A stretch of DNA of 64,000 nucleotides, from assembly GCA_037176725.1 (NCBI GenBank), contig JAZBRS010000049.1, forward strand, positions 33,844,001-33,908,000, given 5' to 3'. Source of the stretch: Posidonia oceanica (Eukaryota; Streptophyta; Magnoliopsida; Alismatales; Posidoniaceae). Positions 42,952 through 54,321 of the stretch are shown here, one piece after another; positions within the stretch are counted from its first letter, which is position 1; the number at the start of each line of letters is the position of its first letter. Position numbers and translations under genes: made by a program. A model generated the notes under the pieces. That model did not search any database. It was not told the origin of the DNA and was given only the letters and a program-made list of their open reading frames with translations.

Positions 42952-43864
42952 CAGTGCGCAACGGACAGACATTAAGGCCTGACCCGTTATCAACCAGTGA
43001 TAGGGGAATGCGAAAGTTTTTGTATTGCACCATGACAAACAAGGGTTGGTTGTGATTAATCACGGCCGGAGGCAGCTCATCGCTTGTGAAAGAGATGATC
43101 TGCGGCTCCACGATAACGCCAACCATGCTCTTCAAGGCTGCAGGCTCTATGGCTTGGGACACTCGGGTAGCTTGGAACACTCGGAGAAAAGCCTCACGGT
43201 ATCAGCTTTAACCCTCCTAAGCTGGGAAGTGATGTCTGTTTTGTGGTGCGGCTTTCTGGCAGTAGGAGGGGGGCTCTGGGAGTTGGCTCTACCGGGCTAG
43301 GTGCGGGGGGTTGGCTTGATGCTGGGGGTGCTGCGGGCTGGCTAACAGGCAGGGGCGCTGCTGGCTGGCTTGCCGGTGGAGGTGCAGTGGGTGCTGGACG
43401 GTTGGGCCTTACCACCGGTGCTGCGGGCTAGTATACCCTCCCCGATCGTGTGACTTCTACACACGTTTCTGTGGCGTAGTCATAAGGTATGCGATGGGGG
43501 TCCCAGGTTAAGTCAATAACCGTAGAGGCCCATGCTTCGAGCACAAGAGGGGCTATCAAAGGGTTGGCTAGGTAATAGGGCAGGGGTTGCTGGTACTGGT
43601 AGGTTGCAGGAGGCCCTGGCTGGGACCAGGCTAACAGGCTGACTGGGGGCCTACCTAGATAGGAGGCTGGGGTCTGGGCCTGAGGTCTGGCTTGAAGGTA
43701 TACAGGGGCAGGGGCCTAAGGATGCATGGTAGGGTGAGCAGCGGGGCGCCCCGACCTGGCATGCGGTCGGATCATATGGACTCCCGACTCGGAGCCGGCA
43801 ACGGTGGCACGATAAAGAGCAAGAGGGAAGGGCTCCAAGACATCATGAATGAGCTCGGAGGGGT
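42952..43864 (-). pseudogene. E1 protease active-site part and gag C-terminal linker
   Basis: 42952-43180 holds IPLSLVDNGSGLNVCPLRTA, the protease active site, with the upstream MFQATRVSQAIEPAALKSMV equivalent of E2. About 36 bp present in E2 (near 32690-32725) are deleted at about 43198. Farther on, 43194-43864 carries the Pro-rich linker (repeated PAPLPVSQPAAP-type stretches) and the GSESGVHMIRPHARSGRP segment in a shifted frame. It is not translatable as one piece. Confidence 0.85.
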
Positions 43865-46129
43865 CTACCACTGACGTAGCAGGCCCAGAGGGAGAGAGAG
43901 AGAGTAGATTCTCGAGGTCCCCGCGCCTCTCGGATTGGGATGCTCCGGAAGGGGCTGGTGGACAATGCTGGGATGAGGGGGTGCTAATGCTGATGCAGGG
44001 GCTGATGCTGATGGGGGGACAGAAGAAGGTGCCTCGTGCGTGTGGATCGAGATCATTCCCGACTCGATCAGATTTTGGATGGTGTCCCGCGGAGTGAGGC
44101 AACTATTCGTCGAGTGCCCGGGGGCTCGATGAAAGTCGCAGAAAAGGTGCATCTTATGCCAATGCAGAAGTGGATTTGGCAAAGGGCGCGCCTCGGGAAA
44201 CCTCAGAAATGTCGCAACCTTGGGGAGGATGGCGGTTAGCGGTTCCACCAGTAGGGTGAATTGACACCGTGGCCGCCTTGGCCCTTGGGGTTGCACTTGC
44301 CAGACCAGTGCGGTAGGATACACTGGTTGGGTGGTGGTGGTGATTTGTGGTGTGGGGGGTGCTCTAGGTGTTGGTGCATAGACTACTTGATGCGGGGGAG
44401 GCCGAACCGTCAACTGAACAGGCACAGGCGCAGGGTCGACGTAGGCAACAACAGGCTTCGGTGAGTCCTTCTTCTTAGGCCAACTGCTGGTACCACTGCT
44501 GTTGCTGCTAGTGTTGCCGTTGGAGTTGTTGCTGTTGCTGCTGGCGGCGGCCTGCTTGGCAAACGCTGAGAGCGCCGGGAAGTTGCCACTCCGTAGCGAA
44601 CTCTCCACGCGGGTGCTAGCCCGGATCAGTGCAGAGAAGGTTGTGACAGGTTGAATGCTGAGCAGAGCCCTGACAGCAGGCTGCGCACCCCCGATCACAA
44701 TCTCGAGGGACTCCTCGTCAGAGGGTCCGTCTCGAGCCTGCGAAGCGAGTGCGCGCCAGCGGTCGACATACTCCCCGAATGGCTCGCCGGGATTCTGCTT
44801 TAATGTGACATGGTCCGCGCGCTTAGGGACCAGGTCCAAGTTGAAGGAGTATTGTCCCAGGAATGCCTGGCTGAGGTCATTCCATGTCTTAATGCTGGCC
44901 ATATCAAGTGAGGTGAACCACTTGAGTGCAAGGCCACTCAGACTTTTCTGGAACAAGCAGATTAGCAACCTCTCGTCAGCCTGGAGCTGAGCGAGATCTC
45001 TGTAGTACGCCTTCAGGTGTGCAATTGGGCAGCCTCTACCATTGTATTTTTCAAATACCAGGATGCAGAACTTCGGGGGGAGTACTGCCTCTGCGAAATA
45101 ACAGAGGTCCTGGAATTGGCAAGGCTGGTGGTCCGTACCCTGCACTTGTCGAAGTGCTTTCTCCAGAACAGCGAGCCTGTTGTCGCTGGAGTTTGGAGCT
45201 GCTGCCAACTGAGGTGGTACAGCAAGGGCAGGGGCCACATACACCGCATAAGATGCACCGAGGTGCTCCTCTCGGTCAACCATCACCTCGCCTGGTGGAG
45301 CCATGGGATGGGCGGCGTATCCATGTGGATGTGTAGTGTGTGTAGGCATGTATGCTGGGGTAGGGTATTGCTGATGCAAGGGGTATGTATAACTAGCATG
45401 CTGAGTAGTAGGTGATGCAGTGTGCTGGAGCATCAGCTGCTGCACCGGCACGGTGCCAGGCTGCGGGCTAGTGGGATGCTGCACTCCGATCAGTCCTATG
45501 GACTGACCACTAGGTGCCAGAGGAGGATGCTATGCTTGGTGTTGTGCAAATGCAGGAGGCGGAAGCTGGGCCCCCATCGTCTGAGCAATGAGTAGCTGAG
45601 GCGGTGGTTTGGGCAGGGGAGTAGAAGGGAATGCCTACGACGCGAGAGCAGGTCGCAGCGGAGCCTCGGGAGCAGCAGGAACAAATGCAGGGCAGAGAGA
45701 TAGAGCCATGCCCTACAGTCTCTGGGCAGTCTCCATCAGCTGTTGGTACTGCATCTCAGGGGACCCAGCAGTAGGTATGCTGAGTTGCAAGACTGGCGGA
45801 GGACCAGAATCAAGCGGCTGGGACACAGATTGTCCAAGAGGCGGAGGTCCTAGGGCATAATTCGCCGCAGCAGGGTGAGCGTCAAAAGTGACGTTACCCT
45901 GAGGAGGGGGAGTCAGTGGTGCCTCTGGAGCGCGGGCGGCGGTTACCAAGACAGTCTTGGCAACCGGGTCCGGCGGAGCTTGCCACTGCCCAACAGAATA
46001 AGAAGGCAGCAGCTGTACCAGAGAAGGAGACGCTGGCACAGGGGGAGTGTATGTGGGAGCCGAAGGGACCGAAAGAGGGGCCACCTCCGGGGCAATAGGG
46101 ACCTAGGAGTCACCAACAAACTAGACCAT
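43865..46129 (-). pseudogene. gag: E1 gag, disrupted
   Basis: An ATG at 46127-46129 is homologous to the gag start but is followed two codons on by TAG. The long open part 43865-45484 includes the core CPIAHLKAYYRDLAQLQADE, WFTSLDMASIKTWNDLSQAF and EPFGEYVDRWRALASQARD, and reads straight through the place where E2 and E4 have TAG (here CAG, IGGAQPAVRALLS). It also has the knuckle FCDFHRAPGHSTNSC. Near 43894-43912 a GAGAGA microsatellite has expanded and the frame shifts: the matching downstream peptide (SGPATSVVDPSELI) continues in another frame. Confidence 0.9.
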
Positions 46130-47438
46130 CGTTGACCGAGAACGGGTGATCACAGGGCTACGAGCAGGAGCAAGAGGGCAAATCCTAGGAGGAGCTATGT
46201 TCGCTAAAGCGATGTAGCTTGGAAGGGAGGATGATCAGAAGCAGGGGTCGCAGCAGGGGCGTCAGCAAGAGAGGACACTCAAGCTCCAGCTAAGGAACTC
46301 GCTGATAGATCTCTGCGCGAAGAGCAAACAAAATCAAGGGATTAGAACCCGAAAGTAAAAGCAAATGCATTAATGCATGATATGAATGCAGATGTATGCT
46401 TTCTAGCATGCTCTCCTTCGCCAATCTAGGGTGTCCTAGTAGGCAATCTACTTCGGACGCTTAGGGGTGTACGGGTCGCTGACTCAGGCTAGAAAAGGCA
46501 GGTCCCATGTCTTAAACCTGGCCCAAAGCTCAGGTGGTGACGTAGTGGTGCGTAGGTGGCCTTGACCCTACCAGAAGCATGGGTGGTACCCTCTACTAAC
46601 ACCGACGCGACCCCCTGACAAGGGGGGACAGACCGATCTACTTGCTCCACACCAAAGCATTGGACGCAAGAGACCGGGACTATCCTTCTCAGACTGTAGG
46701 CGGACTCAGATGAGAAGAATGCATGCCCTATATGATGCTTTATGCAAATGCTTCGCGTTTTATCTTGCGTTTTTTATTAACTCAAGGGGGTGCAGGTGAG
46801 TTTGCAGTCTCTAGTTGCTCCTAGAAATTCTTTTTACTTGCTGTTTTTAGTTAGCCTTGGGGGAAGCAATCAGTCTCTAATTGTCCTTAGGCTTAAATGC
46901 AAAAAGGGAAAGAAAATCATCCAAATATTGGCAAGCAGACAGCACACATCACAGCAAAAGGCATGGGCACGGCATGTGCATGTGTGTGTGAGCATGATAG
47001 TGAAAGAAATAACACTTATCATTGCAAAAAGCAGGTATGCATAGCATGTGCAGGTGCAGTGGCATTGCATTGGTGTAAAAGGAAGCATTCATCATTAAAA
47101 AGGCATGCATGGTGTGCCAAGCAAGTATTTAGACATGTGATGCAAGCAAAATGAAGCAGCGCAGGCAGTCATGGCATAAAGCAGGTAAATAAACAAGCAA
47201 GCAGGTAAGCAGGTAAAGCAGGCAGACGCAAAAGACAAGCAAAACACCCAAGCAATAGTCGAGAAGGCCAAGGCGAAACCTGGAGTACTGCTCCCCAGCG
47301 AAGTCGCCACTGTGCGACTCTGCTAGGAGCCGACACAGGCAAGCAGGCACACAAACAAGGCAAGCAGGGGCACGAGGCAAGCAAAGGAATGCAAAATGCA
47401 AGCGGCGAGAAAGCCAGAGCGAAAGCCAGAGTCTGTTA
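46130..47438 (-). other. E1 untranslated leader
   Basis: This leader is similar in length and in several blocks to E2 (35686-37000) and E4 (60385-61689). A pyrimidine stretch ending in CTTCGCGCAG (AG at 46313-46314) corresponds to the acceptor-like sites of E2 and E4. A second PBS-like block is at 47292-47309. No gene is seen. Confidence 0.68.
47292..47309 (-). other. Second PBS-like site in the E1 leader
   Basis: On the minus strand this reads TGGCGACTTCGCTGGGGA, closer to the tRNA-Arg complement (TGGCGACTCCGCTGGGGA) than many real sites, yet it lies 129 nt downstream of the true PBS. E2 (36855-36872) and E4 (60512-60529) have degenerate versions at almost the same distance. Confidence 0.6.
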
Positions 47439-47456
47439 TCCCCAGTGGAGTCGCCA
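47439..47456 (-). other. E1 primer binding site (tRNA-Arg)
   Basis: TGGCGACTCCACTGGGGA on the minus strand lies one base from the LTR end at 47458. It matches the 3' end of tRNA-Arg as I recall it (..CCCCAGTGGAGTCG-CCA). Confidence 0.85.
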
Positions 47457-47457
47457 C

Positions 47458-50400
47458 TATAGTAATCTTGAATTTTAATCGTCCATGCACATTACCAAAG
47501 CTTGTGTGCACTGATCAAAATAGGCTCACTATATGCGGCTAGATCCAAGGGAACAACTCGACTTGGAAACGCTGGCAAAAGAAAAGAAAAGGAATGATAA
47601 GACAATTCGGAGTCGCCACCGGGTCTATTGAATTGGAAGACAAGGAAAACCAGGGGGTAAAGCATGAAAAGACATGCTGAACTGGATGCAAGGAGGGGCA
47701 AAGAGATGCAAGGATAAGCTAAGCTATGCTATGCTATTATGCTATGCTATGACTCAGGAGTAGGATAAGGGAAAGGTCGATGCGAGCCAAGAGAAAGGGC
47801 AAGGACTCCTGTTACGCACGGGGAAGGTGTTAGGCACCCCGATACGTCCGAGAGTCGGTCTTTCTTAGGCAAGCTCGCATCTGCACTGCCTAATGCCTAA
47901 TGCTTACCCTATATGCAGATGCGAGCGATAAAACAAAACGACGGGAAAACCAAGCAATGCGAGCGACATGCAAGCAATAAAGTAAAACAGGCACGGAAAA
48001 CGGTGTAAAGATGCGAAAAACCATGCCAGGCGTGGGAAACAATGTAAAGGGCAGAAAGCAATGCGAAGGGGTGCAGAAAATCATGCAAAGGAGCAGAAAA
48101 GCGATGCAAAACACGAAAAATGAGGTAAAGTGCGCAAAACGAGGCAAAGTGGGGTGCAAAATCAAAACAAAGGGGTGGGTAACATGCATTGGGGTTGCAG
48201 CAAGCCAAAGAAGCGATAAAATGCGAGAAACGGCGAACAAAACAATATCTGCGCTTTAAAACGGTTATCAACCATCTGCAAGCATTGGACGCTGGAAACA
48301 CCAGCGTCCAACGTTGGACGCTTGGAGAGCCCGCGTCCAACACCCACTACAGACAGACAGCATGCATATTGTGAAAATCCATGCATTCTAACTATATGGA
48401 TGCATAACAAATGCAAATATGCAACTAAATGGATGCTAGACATGCAAATCTAACCTAATAGAAGATTAGAGGAAGAATCAGAACAAGGAGCATGCCAAAA
48501 TTAAAGATCCAAGCATGCAGGTTGTTGGACGCCTGTAGGCTGGGCATCCAATGTTAAACGCCAGAGAGGCTGGCGTCCAACAAGAACAGAAGGTAGAGAG
48601 GAGAAAAGATGCATACAAGTGATAGAGGAGAGTTGGGATCATGCATTTGGGTCACTGGGGTTGAGCATGGATCAAGCAAGCAAGCATGGGAGGCAAAAAA
48701 TAGGCAATCAAACCTCACCTGTGCTGAGTGCCAGGCCAAAGGCACAACCAGGGCATTGGACGCGAGCTAGGTCGGCATCCAACGTTGGATGCCAACACCA
48801 GCAGCATACAACACTCTGGGAGGCACAACACACAAAAAGCATGCATATACAAGCAAAATAATTCAAAGAAAATAAATAACAGATGCTACTGAAGCTAAAC
48901 ATGCATAAGAACATAGGGAATAAGCAAATAAACAAGATCAGGAAGGCATGCAAGCATTAAACAAACGCATGAGAAGCCAAAACGTTGGACGCTAGAGCCA
49001 GCAGCGTCCAACGTAGGACGCTGAAAGCTCTGGCGTCGAACGACCCAGACCAGTAGACTTACCTGTTCTAAAGGGGGAGCTCAGCTCTAGCCCACCTAGA
49101 TGCATGCAAATACTTTAAAGGCATGTCAGAGCAAAATAAACATCCACAACAAACATGGCAAGCATTTGATCCAAGAAGACAAGATGAAAAGAAGCATGCA
49201 TGAAAGAATAGGCTTTAAACTTGCAAAAGGAAATAGATGGCTTAAAGAAATTCTAGCAAACCTAAGCATGGTTGCCTTAAGGGCCAGGCATCTCTAACTA
49301 GGCATGGATCACAAAATAATACTCAAAACATGCATAGAGCAGGCATGGCAGCAAAGCAAAGCAAGCAGACACGTTGGACGCTAGGTGAACCAGCGTCCAA
49401 CACAGGCAGGAGACAAACTGATCATTAAGCATGCAAAAAGCAATCAAACATGCATGGAAGAAGTTAAAAACATGGTATAACATTAGAGAGAATTAAAAGG
49501 AGGCAAATAGCATATACTTGCAAAGAAGCATGCAAAGGAAAAGCATGGGAAGCACTCAAACAAGGGTGAAGCAAAGCAGGCCATTGGACGCTGGCCTATG
49601 CGGCGTCCAACGTTGGACGCACCAGTTGGTGTGTCCAACACACTGAACTTCCTTTTGGATGTGAATCACATCCAAAAGGAGCTAAAATCTTGCAACAAAG
49701 GCATAGATACGTACTATCATGCATGCATGACTCTACGGGATAGAGAACTGACCTTTGGAAGCTCTGGAACGGTGGCTCCACCAAGTTCGCCGGAGTTGCA
49801 GGTGTGTGCACGGCAGCGACTTCAGCGAAGTCTCCTGAGCAGCTCGAAGCGCCGAAGGAGCTTGCAGCTGGTTGCAGACGAAGATGGGAGTCTCTTCTTG
49901 CTCTCGGAAGTTGAAGCTCTCTCGTAGGCCTTGTGTGGTGTGTGTGGCAATGGCATGAACTTGCTGGTTTTGTGCAAAATGCTACATGGGTTCTTGTGTT
50001 GGCAGAGGTTTGCAGGCCAAATTCAGGCATTGGCAGGTCGTGGCAGGTGCGGGTGTGAGTGCGAGGTCCATGTGGGATGTCAGAGGAAGGCGTGGGCATT
50101 GGTAGGAGGGCGGCGGAGGCAAGGCGGTGGCTGACACGACCGGTGGAAGGCAGGCCTGTTAGTGAGAGGTGTGAGGGTGGATTTCGGCTGAAATAGAGTA
50201 GTGATGGGTAGTAAGTGATGCTTGGAAGGTAGTGGATGGCGTGGAGTGGAGGAAGGGACGGGTAGTAAGTGTGGGGCGGTGGTGGATTGGACGGGCGGTG
50301 AGCTGGAGGGGGCAGAGCAACCGCTGCTATCCTCGAGTCGTTGGATGCCAGACCAGAGCGCCTCCAACGTTGGACGCCAGACTAGAGCACGTCCAACGTT

Positions 50401-50675
50401 GGATGCTAGCACAGGCCGCGTCCAACGTTGGACGCTGCCTGTTCCAGCGTCCAACACACTCAGGTGGCATAAGCTGCAAATAGGCTTAGGTTTGGGACTA
50501 GAAGTGTTGTAGAAATTGCAAGAAGGCTTGGTAAAGGCTTCTAGGGTTTAGGTGAGGTTTTGGGTTTGGAAATGGGCTAGAAAATGGGTTAGAAAAGGGA
50601 ATGCCAATCCAGAGACCACACGAGCCTGCAAAAGAGAACAAACAACTTCCAGGCTGTCAGAATGGGGTGTCTACA
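47458..50675 (-). repeat. E1 5' LTR (3218 bp)
   Basis: This is homologous to 1-2724 plus sequence beyond the window edge. Minus-strand ends are TGTAGACACCCC (50675) and TTACTATA (47458; the last base pair region is mutated from the usual TACTACA). It holds the TTGGACGC/GCGTCCAA hairpin family (48285-48311, 49374-49400, 49583-49637, 50340-50455) and the conserved block (47806-47868). Compared with E2 and E3 it seems to lack roughly 200 bp around 47905; the left LTR keeps at least the end of that piece (GTAAGCATCATGG at position 1). Confidence 0.92.
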
Positions 50676-51086
50676 ACAACATCAAGCAGCTTCTGATCAA
50701 GCCTCCTGTCCTGGTCCCTCCTACGCTAGGGAGACCTCTGATTCTCTACCTTTCTACCACGCAGCATTCCATGGATGCTGTCTTGGGCCAACATGATGAA
50801 ACAGGTAGAAAGGAGTGGGCCATCTACTACCTGAGCAAGAAATTCAATGATTGCGAAGCCAGGTACAACACTATAGAGAAAAGCTACCTGTCTCTTGTCT
50901 AGTCCGCGCAGAAGCTATGGCACTACATGATGGCGCACCCGGTCTAGCTCTTATGCCGGCATGACCACATCAAGTTCCTTTTTCGGAAGCTGGCCATGGT
51001 AAGTCGATGCGTCAAGTGGCAGGTGCTATTGTCCCAATAGGACATCACCTTCGTCACACAGAAATCCATGAAGGGGCAGGCTATGG
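50676..51086 (+). pseudogene. pol: E0: pol fragment (RT-RNase H junction) of an older element
   Basis: A plus-strand fragment, starting within IKQLLIKPPVLVPPTLGRP, covers LYLSTTQHSMDAVLGQ, YYLSKKFNDCEARYNTIEK and a connector (DITFVTQKSMKGQAM). It carries in-frame stops after SLV, MAHPV and LLSQ. On its left it is cut by E1 and on its right by E3, so it is the oldest layer here. Its orientation is opposite to E1, E2 and E3. Confidence 0.9.
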
Positions 51087-54000
51087 TGTAGTAATCCTGA
51101 AATATCGAATCGTCCATGCACGATGCCAAAGCTCGCGTGCATCGATCGACATTAGGTTCACTATATGCAGTAGAATTCGAGGAAGGAAACTTGACTCGGA
51201 AACGCTGGCAAAAAGAGGAAAAAGAAATGATAAGACAAATCAGAGTCGCCACCATGTCTATTAAGTTGGGAGACAAGGAAAACCGAGGGTAATGCATGAA
51301 AAGACATGCAAAACCAGATGCAAAGAGGATGCAAAGAGATGCGATGCAATGCAATGCAATGCCATGCTACGCTATGCTATGACTTGTGCTTAGGATGAAG
51401 GAAATGGTCATTGCGAGCCAAGAGAAAGGGCAAGGACTCCTGTTACGCACGGGGAAGGTGTTAGGCACCCCTGATATGTCCGAGAATCGGTCTTTCTTAG
51501 GCTATCTCACTCGCAATCACAGGAAGATGCTTTCCTAATGCCTAAATGCAATGCTTGTCTGAATGCATGCTCTAATGTGTACTCTAAGTGCTAATATGCG
51601 TGTAGGGAATTAAATGTGCAAGCTATGTGCTCAGCAACGTTGCTAGTGTTCCGAATGGGCAAGCCCTGGTTCGTGAGAACTCCTAGGCAGTAAGCATCAT
51701 TGCCCTAATGCAAATGCAAGCGATAAAACAAAACAACGGTGAAAACCATGCAATGCGAAGCAACATGCAGAAGAAAACGAAAATGGGTGTGCAAAACGGT
51801 GCAATGTAGACAGTATGCAAAGGAAAACAAAGGCGGGTGCACAAAACGATGCAAACGCAAGCGAAAACGGATGCGGGCATGCAAAACGATGCAAATGCAA
51901 GCGAAAACGAATGCGGGCACGCAAAACGATGCATGCAATGCAAATGAGGAAGCAATGAGTGATGTGTTGTGATTCAGATGGACTTATCTTAAGGATCTGA
52001 GGCCTAATCTAAGATAACTTTGGTTAGAATGGAAGATCATTCAATCAGGAAGACTTGGACAGTTAGATCGTGGAAATCCAACGGTCCGATCAAAAGTTAT
52101 TCAGGTTTCAAGTCAAAAGGCTCAAGTGCCGGAAAAAGTGATCTAAGTAGGGACCTATGTGCAAATTACCCCTAAGTGTGTGTAAAACAGGGTGTGTGCA
52201 TGCAAAAGTGCTGAGGATGCTTGAATGGATGCAAGAATGCAATGTGCAATGACATGAGAGTGCAAATGCATGCAAAAATGCGATGTAAGGACCTAAGTGT
52301 AATTTAGGAAAACTACAGGGTCCTACATGCAAAATGTCCCTATGTGGGTGCAAAACAGGTCTAATGCATGCAAAAATGATAATGCAACAATGCATATGCT
52401 GAATGTAAAGCTAATTGGGAGGTATGCATGCAAAAATGCAAGAAAAGGACCTAAATGCAGTTTTAAAAATATGTAGGACCTAAATGCAATGCCAAGAAAG
52501 CATGCAAACATGCAAAAGTTAAAAACAAGGACTGACATGCAATTTCAGAAAACAGTGGGGCCTTAAAAACCATGTAATGTGGTTTAAAAATGCAATTTAA
52601 GTGATGCATGCATATGCAAAGGACTTAAATGCATTAAACATAAGTTGCAGGACTTTATTGCAATGTAATAAAGTTTATTATCACATTTAAATCACAGTTA
52701 TAAGAAAACTGGACCTAAATGCAATAATGGAAAACCACAGAACTTTATTACAATGTAATAAGGTTTAAAATTGCATATTAAATCACAATTATAAGAAAAC
52801 TGGATCTAAATGCAATAATTGAAACTTGCTGGGCTTTATTGCAATGTAATAAGGTTTAAAATCCACATTTAAATCAAATTTGGAACCAAATTGGACTTTA
52901 ATGCAAATATTAAAACCCTGTGGGCTTTATTACAATGCAATAAGGTTAAAAAATCACATTTAAATCACAGATGATATGTGACTGGACCAAAATGCAATTA
53001 AAATATATTTTTGGGTTTTTTAATAATGCAATATAGTTTAAATGCAGATTTAAATGAAATGGATGAACTGATTGAGGACTGGAATGCAATTAAACTATGT
53101 TTTTGGATTTTTAGCAATGCAATATAGTTTAAATGCAAATTAAATGACATTTCAATTGATGCAAGGACTGAAAAGTAAATCTGGAAACATGAAGCACTTT
53201 ATTTCAATGCAATATGATTTTAAATGTTATTTAAATGAAATGCAAACCAACTGGTGGACTGGAATGCAAATATGAAAGCATGCTGTATTTTAATGCAATA
53301 CAATATGGTTTTAATGCAACATTAAATGATTTATCAACTGATGAAGGACTGATTTGCAATTTTTGTGAAATCATGGACTAAAATGCAATGTGTGCATTAG
53401 CTCACATTCAGATGCATTTTAAATAACTGTTTGAAGGACCTGCATGCCAATAGAATGAAACAAAGGGCCAGACTGCAATGCAATATAGTTTTAATTAAAA
53501 TTTAAATGAAACTCAAACCATCATAGGACCTAGATGCAAATAAAACAAACTAACACAAGAAATAATAATGCAACAAATGAATGTTAAATAAAAACTAAAC
53601 GTTGCTACAGTGCTACAGCGTCTCTTGACACTACAGCACTGCAGTTGGGGAAGACGGGCGATGCAGCGGCGGCCGACGAGCGATGGCCTGGGGTGAGGTG
53701 TCCGGAGGCTGGAGCTGGCTCTCCTAGTGGTGAAGGTGGTCTCGGCGGCACAGATGGCGGCCGGAGGCGGTCTGGCGACGTGGTGGCTTTCTGCAGATGC
53801 TGTCGGAGAAGACGACCAAAGCTGGGAGTTGCTGCGGAGCTCAAGCGGAGCTGGGGAAGCGTCCCGGAGGTCAGGCGAGGGTCAGGGAACTGGTCTGGAG
53901 GCCGGAGGAAGCTCGGCGTACTTTGGCGACCTCAGAGCCTTCTGTAGAGATGGCGACGAACGGTGGGGCCTCTGGAGCACACGGCGAGGCCTAGAGAGAA

Positions 54001-54321
54001 GCGGAGGAGCATCCTAGAGGTCCGGAGGAGGTCTGGAAGGAGTTTGGAGCGATCTGGTGCACTGTGGCGCGTGGAGGCAAGCGGCGGAGCTCCGGCGGAG
54101 CAGAGGAGCGCACGGGCGGAGGAAAGCCTGGAACGGCACGTAGAGGGGCAGAGGAGCTTGTTGGCGACTTGGCGAAGCTCGGGGGACAGTCCGGAGCACC
54201 GACGGAGCTTCAGAGCAGCGGGACGACATCGGCGGAGCCGCGGAGGCTCGCCGGGGAAGACGACCACGCGGCGGAGCTCAAAAACTGATCTAGGCTTCTA
54301 ATCCTAAAACTAATTAACTAG
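51087..54321 (-). repeat. E3: partial LTR (3' LTR or solo LTR), interrupted by E4
   Basis: The left edge TGTAGTAATCC directly follows E0 coding sequence (candidate duplication TATGG at 51082-51086), so this is the outer end of a minus-strand LTR. It resembles the LTRs of E1 and E2: a terminal hairpin (51117-51141), the conserved block (51428-51505), a CGTTTTGCGT minisatellite (51740-51950), a U-rich stretch in element sense (52100-53600), an inverted repeat CAGTGCT/AGCACTG (53608-53641) and a GC-rich segment (53640-54290). It ends at 54321 where E4 begins. The rest lies beyond E4, outside the window. Frames in the GC-rich part are not conserved with E2. Confidence 0.85.

Larger units (their letters stand above)
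42947..50675 (-). mobile_element. E1, right part: 5' half of the degenerate element
   Basis: This is the continuation of E1 beyond E2. Right to left it has the 5' LTR (47458-50675), PBS, leader, gag and the start of protease up to the point where E2 is inserted. Together with 1-13960 the element would be about 22 kb before the E2 insertion. On the right it abuts E0 pol sequence at 50676; the first five bases there (ACAAC) are its expected target duplication, but the other copy lies outside the window. Confidence 0.93.

Noticed and set aside
53645..54301. GC-rich frames as a host gene exon
   Set aside because: This is the GC-rich segment of the E3 LTR, in the same place as in E2 and E4; the frames are not conserved among them.
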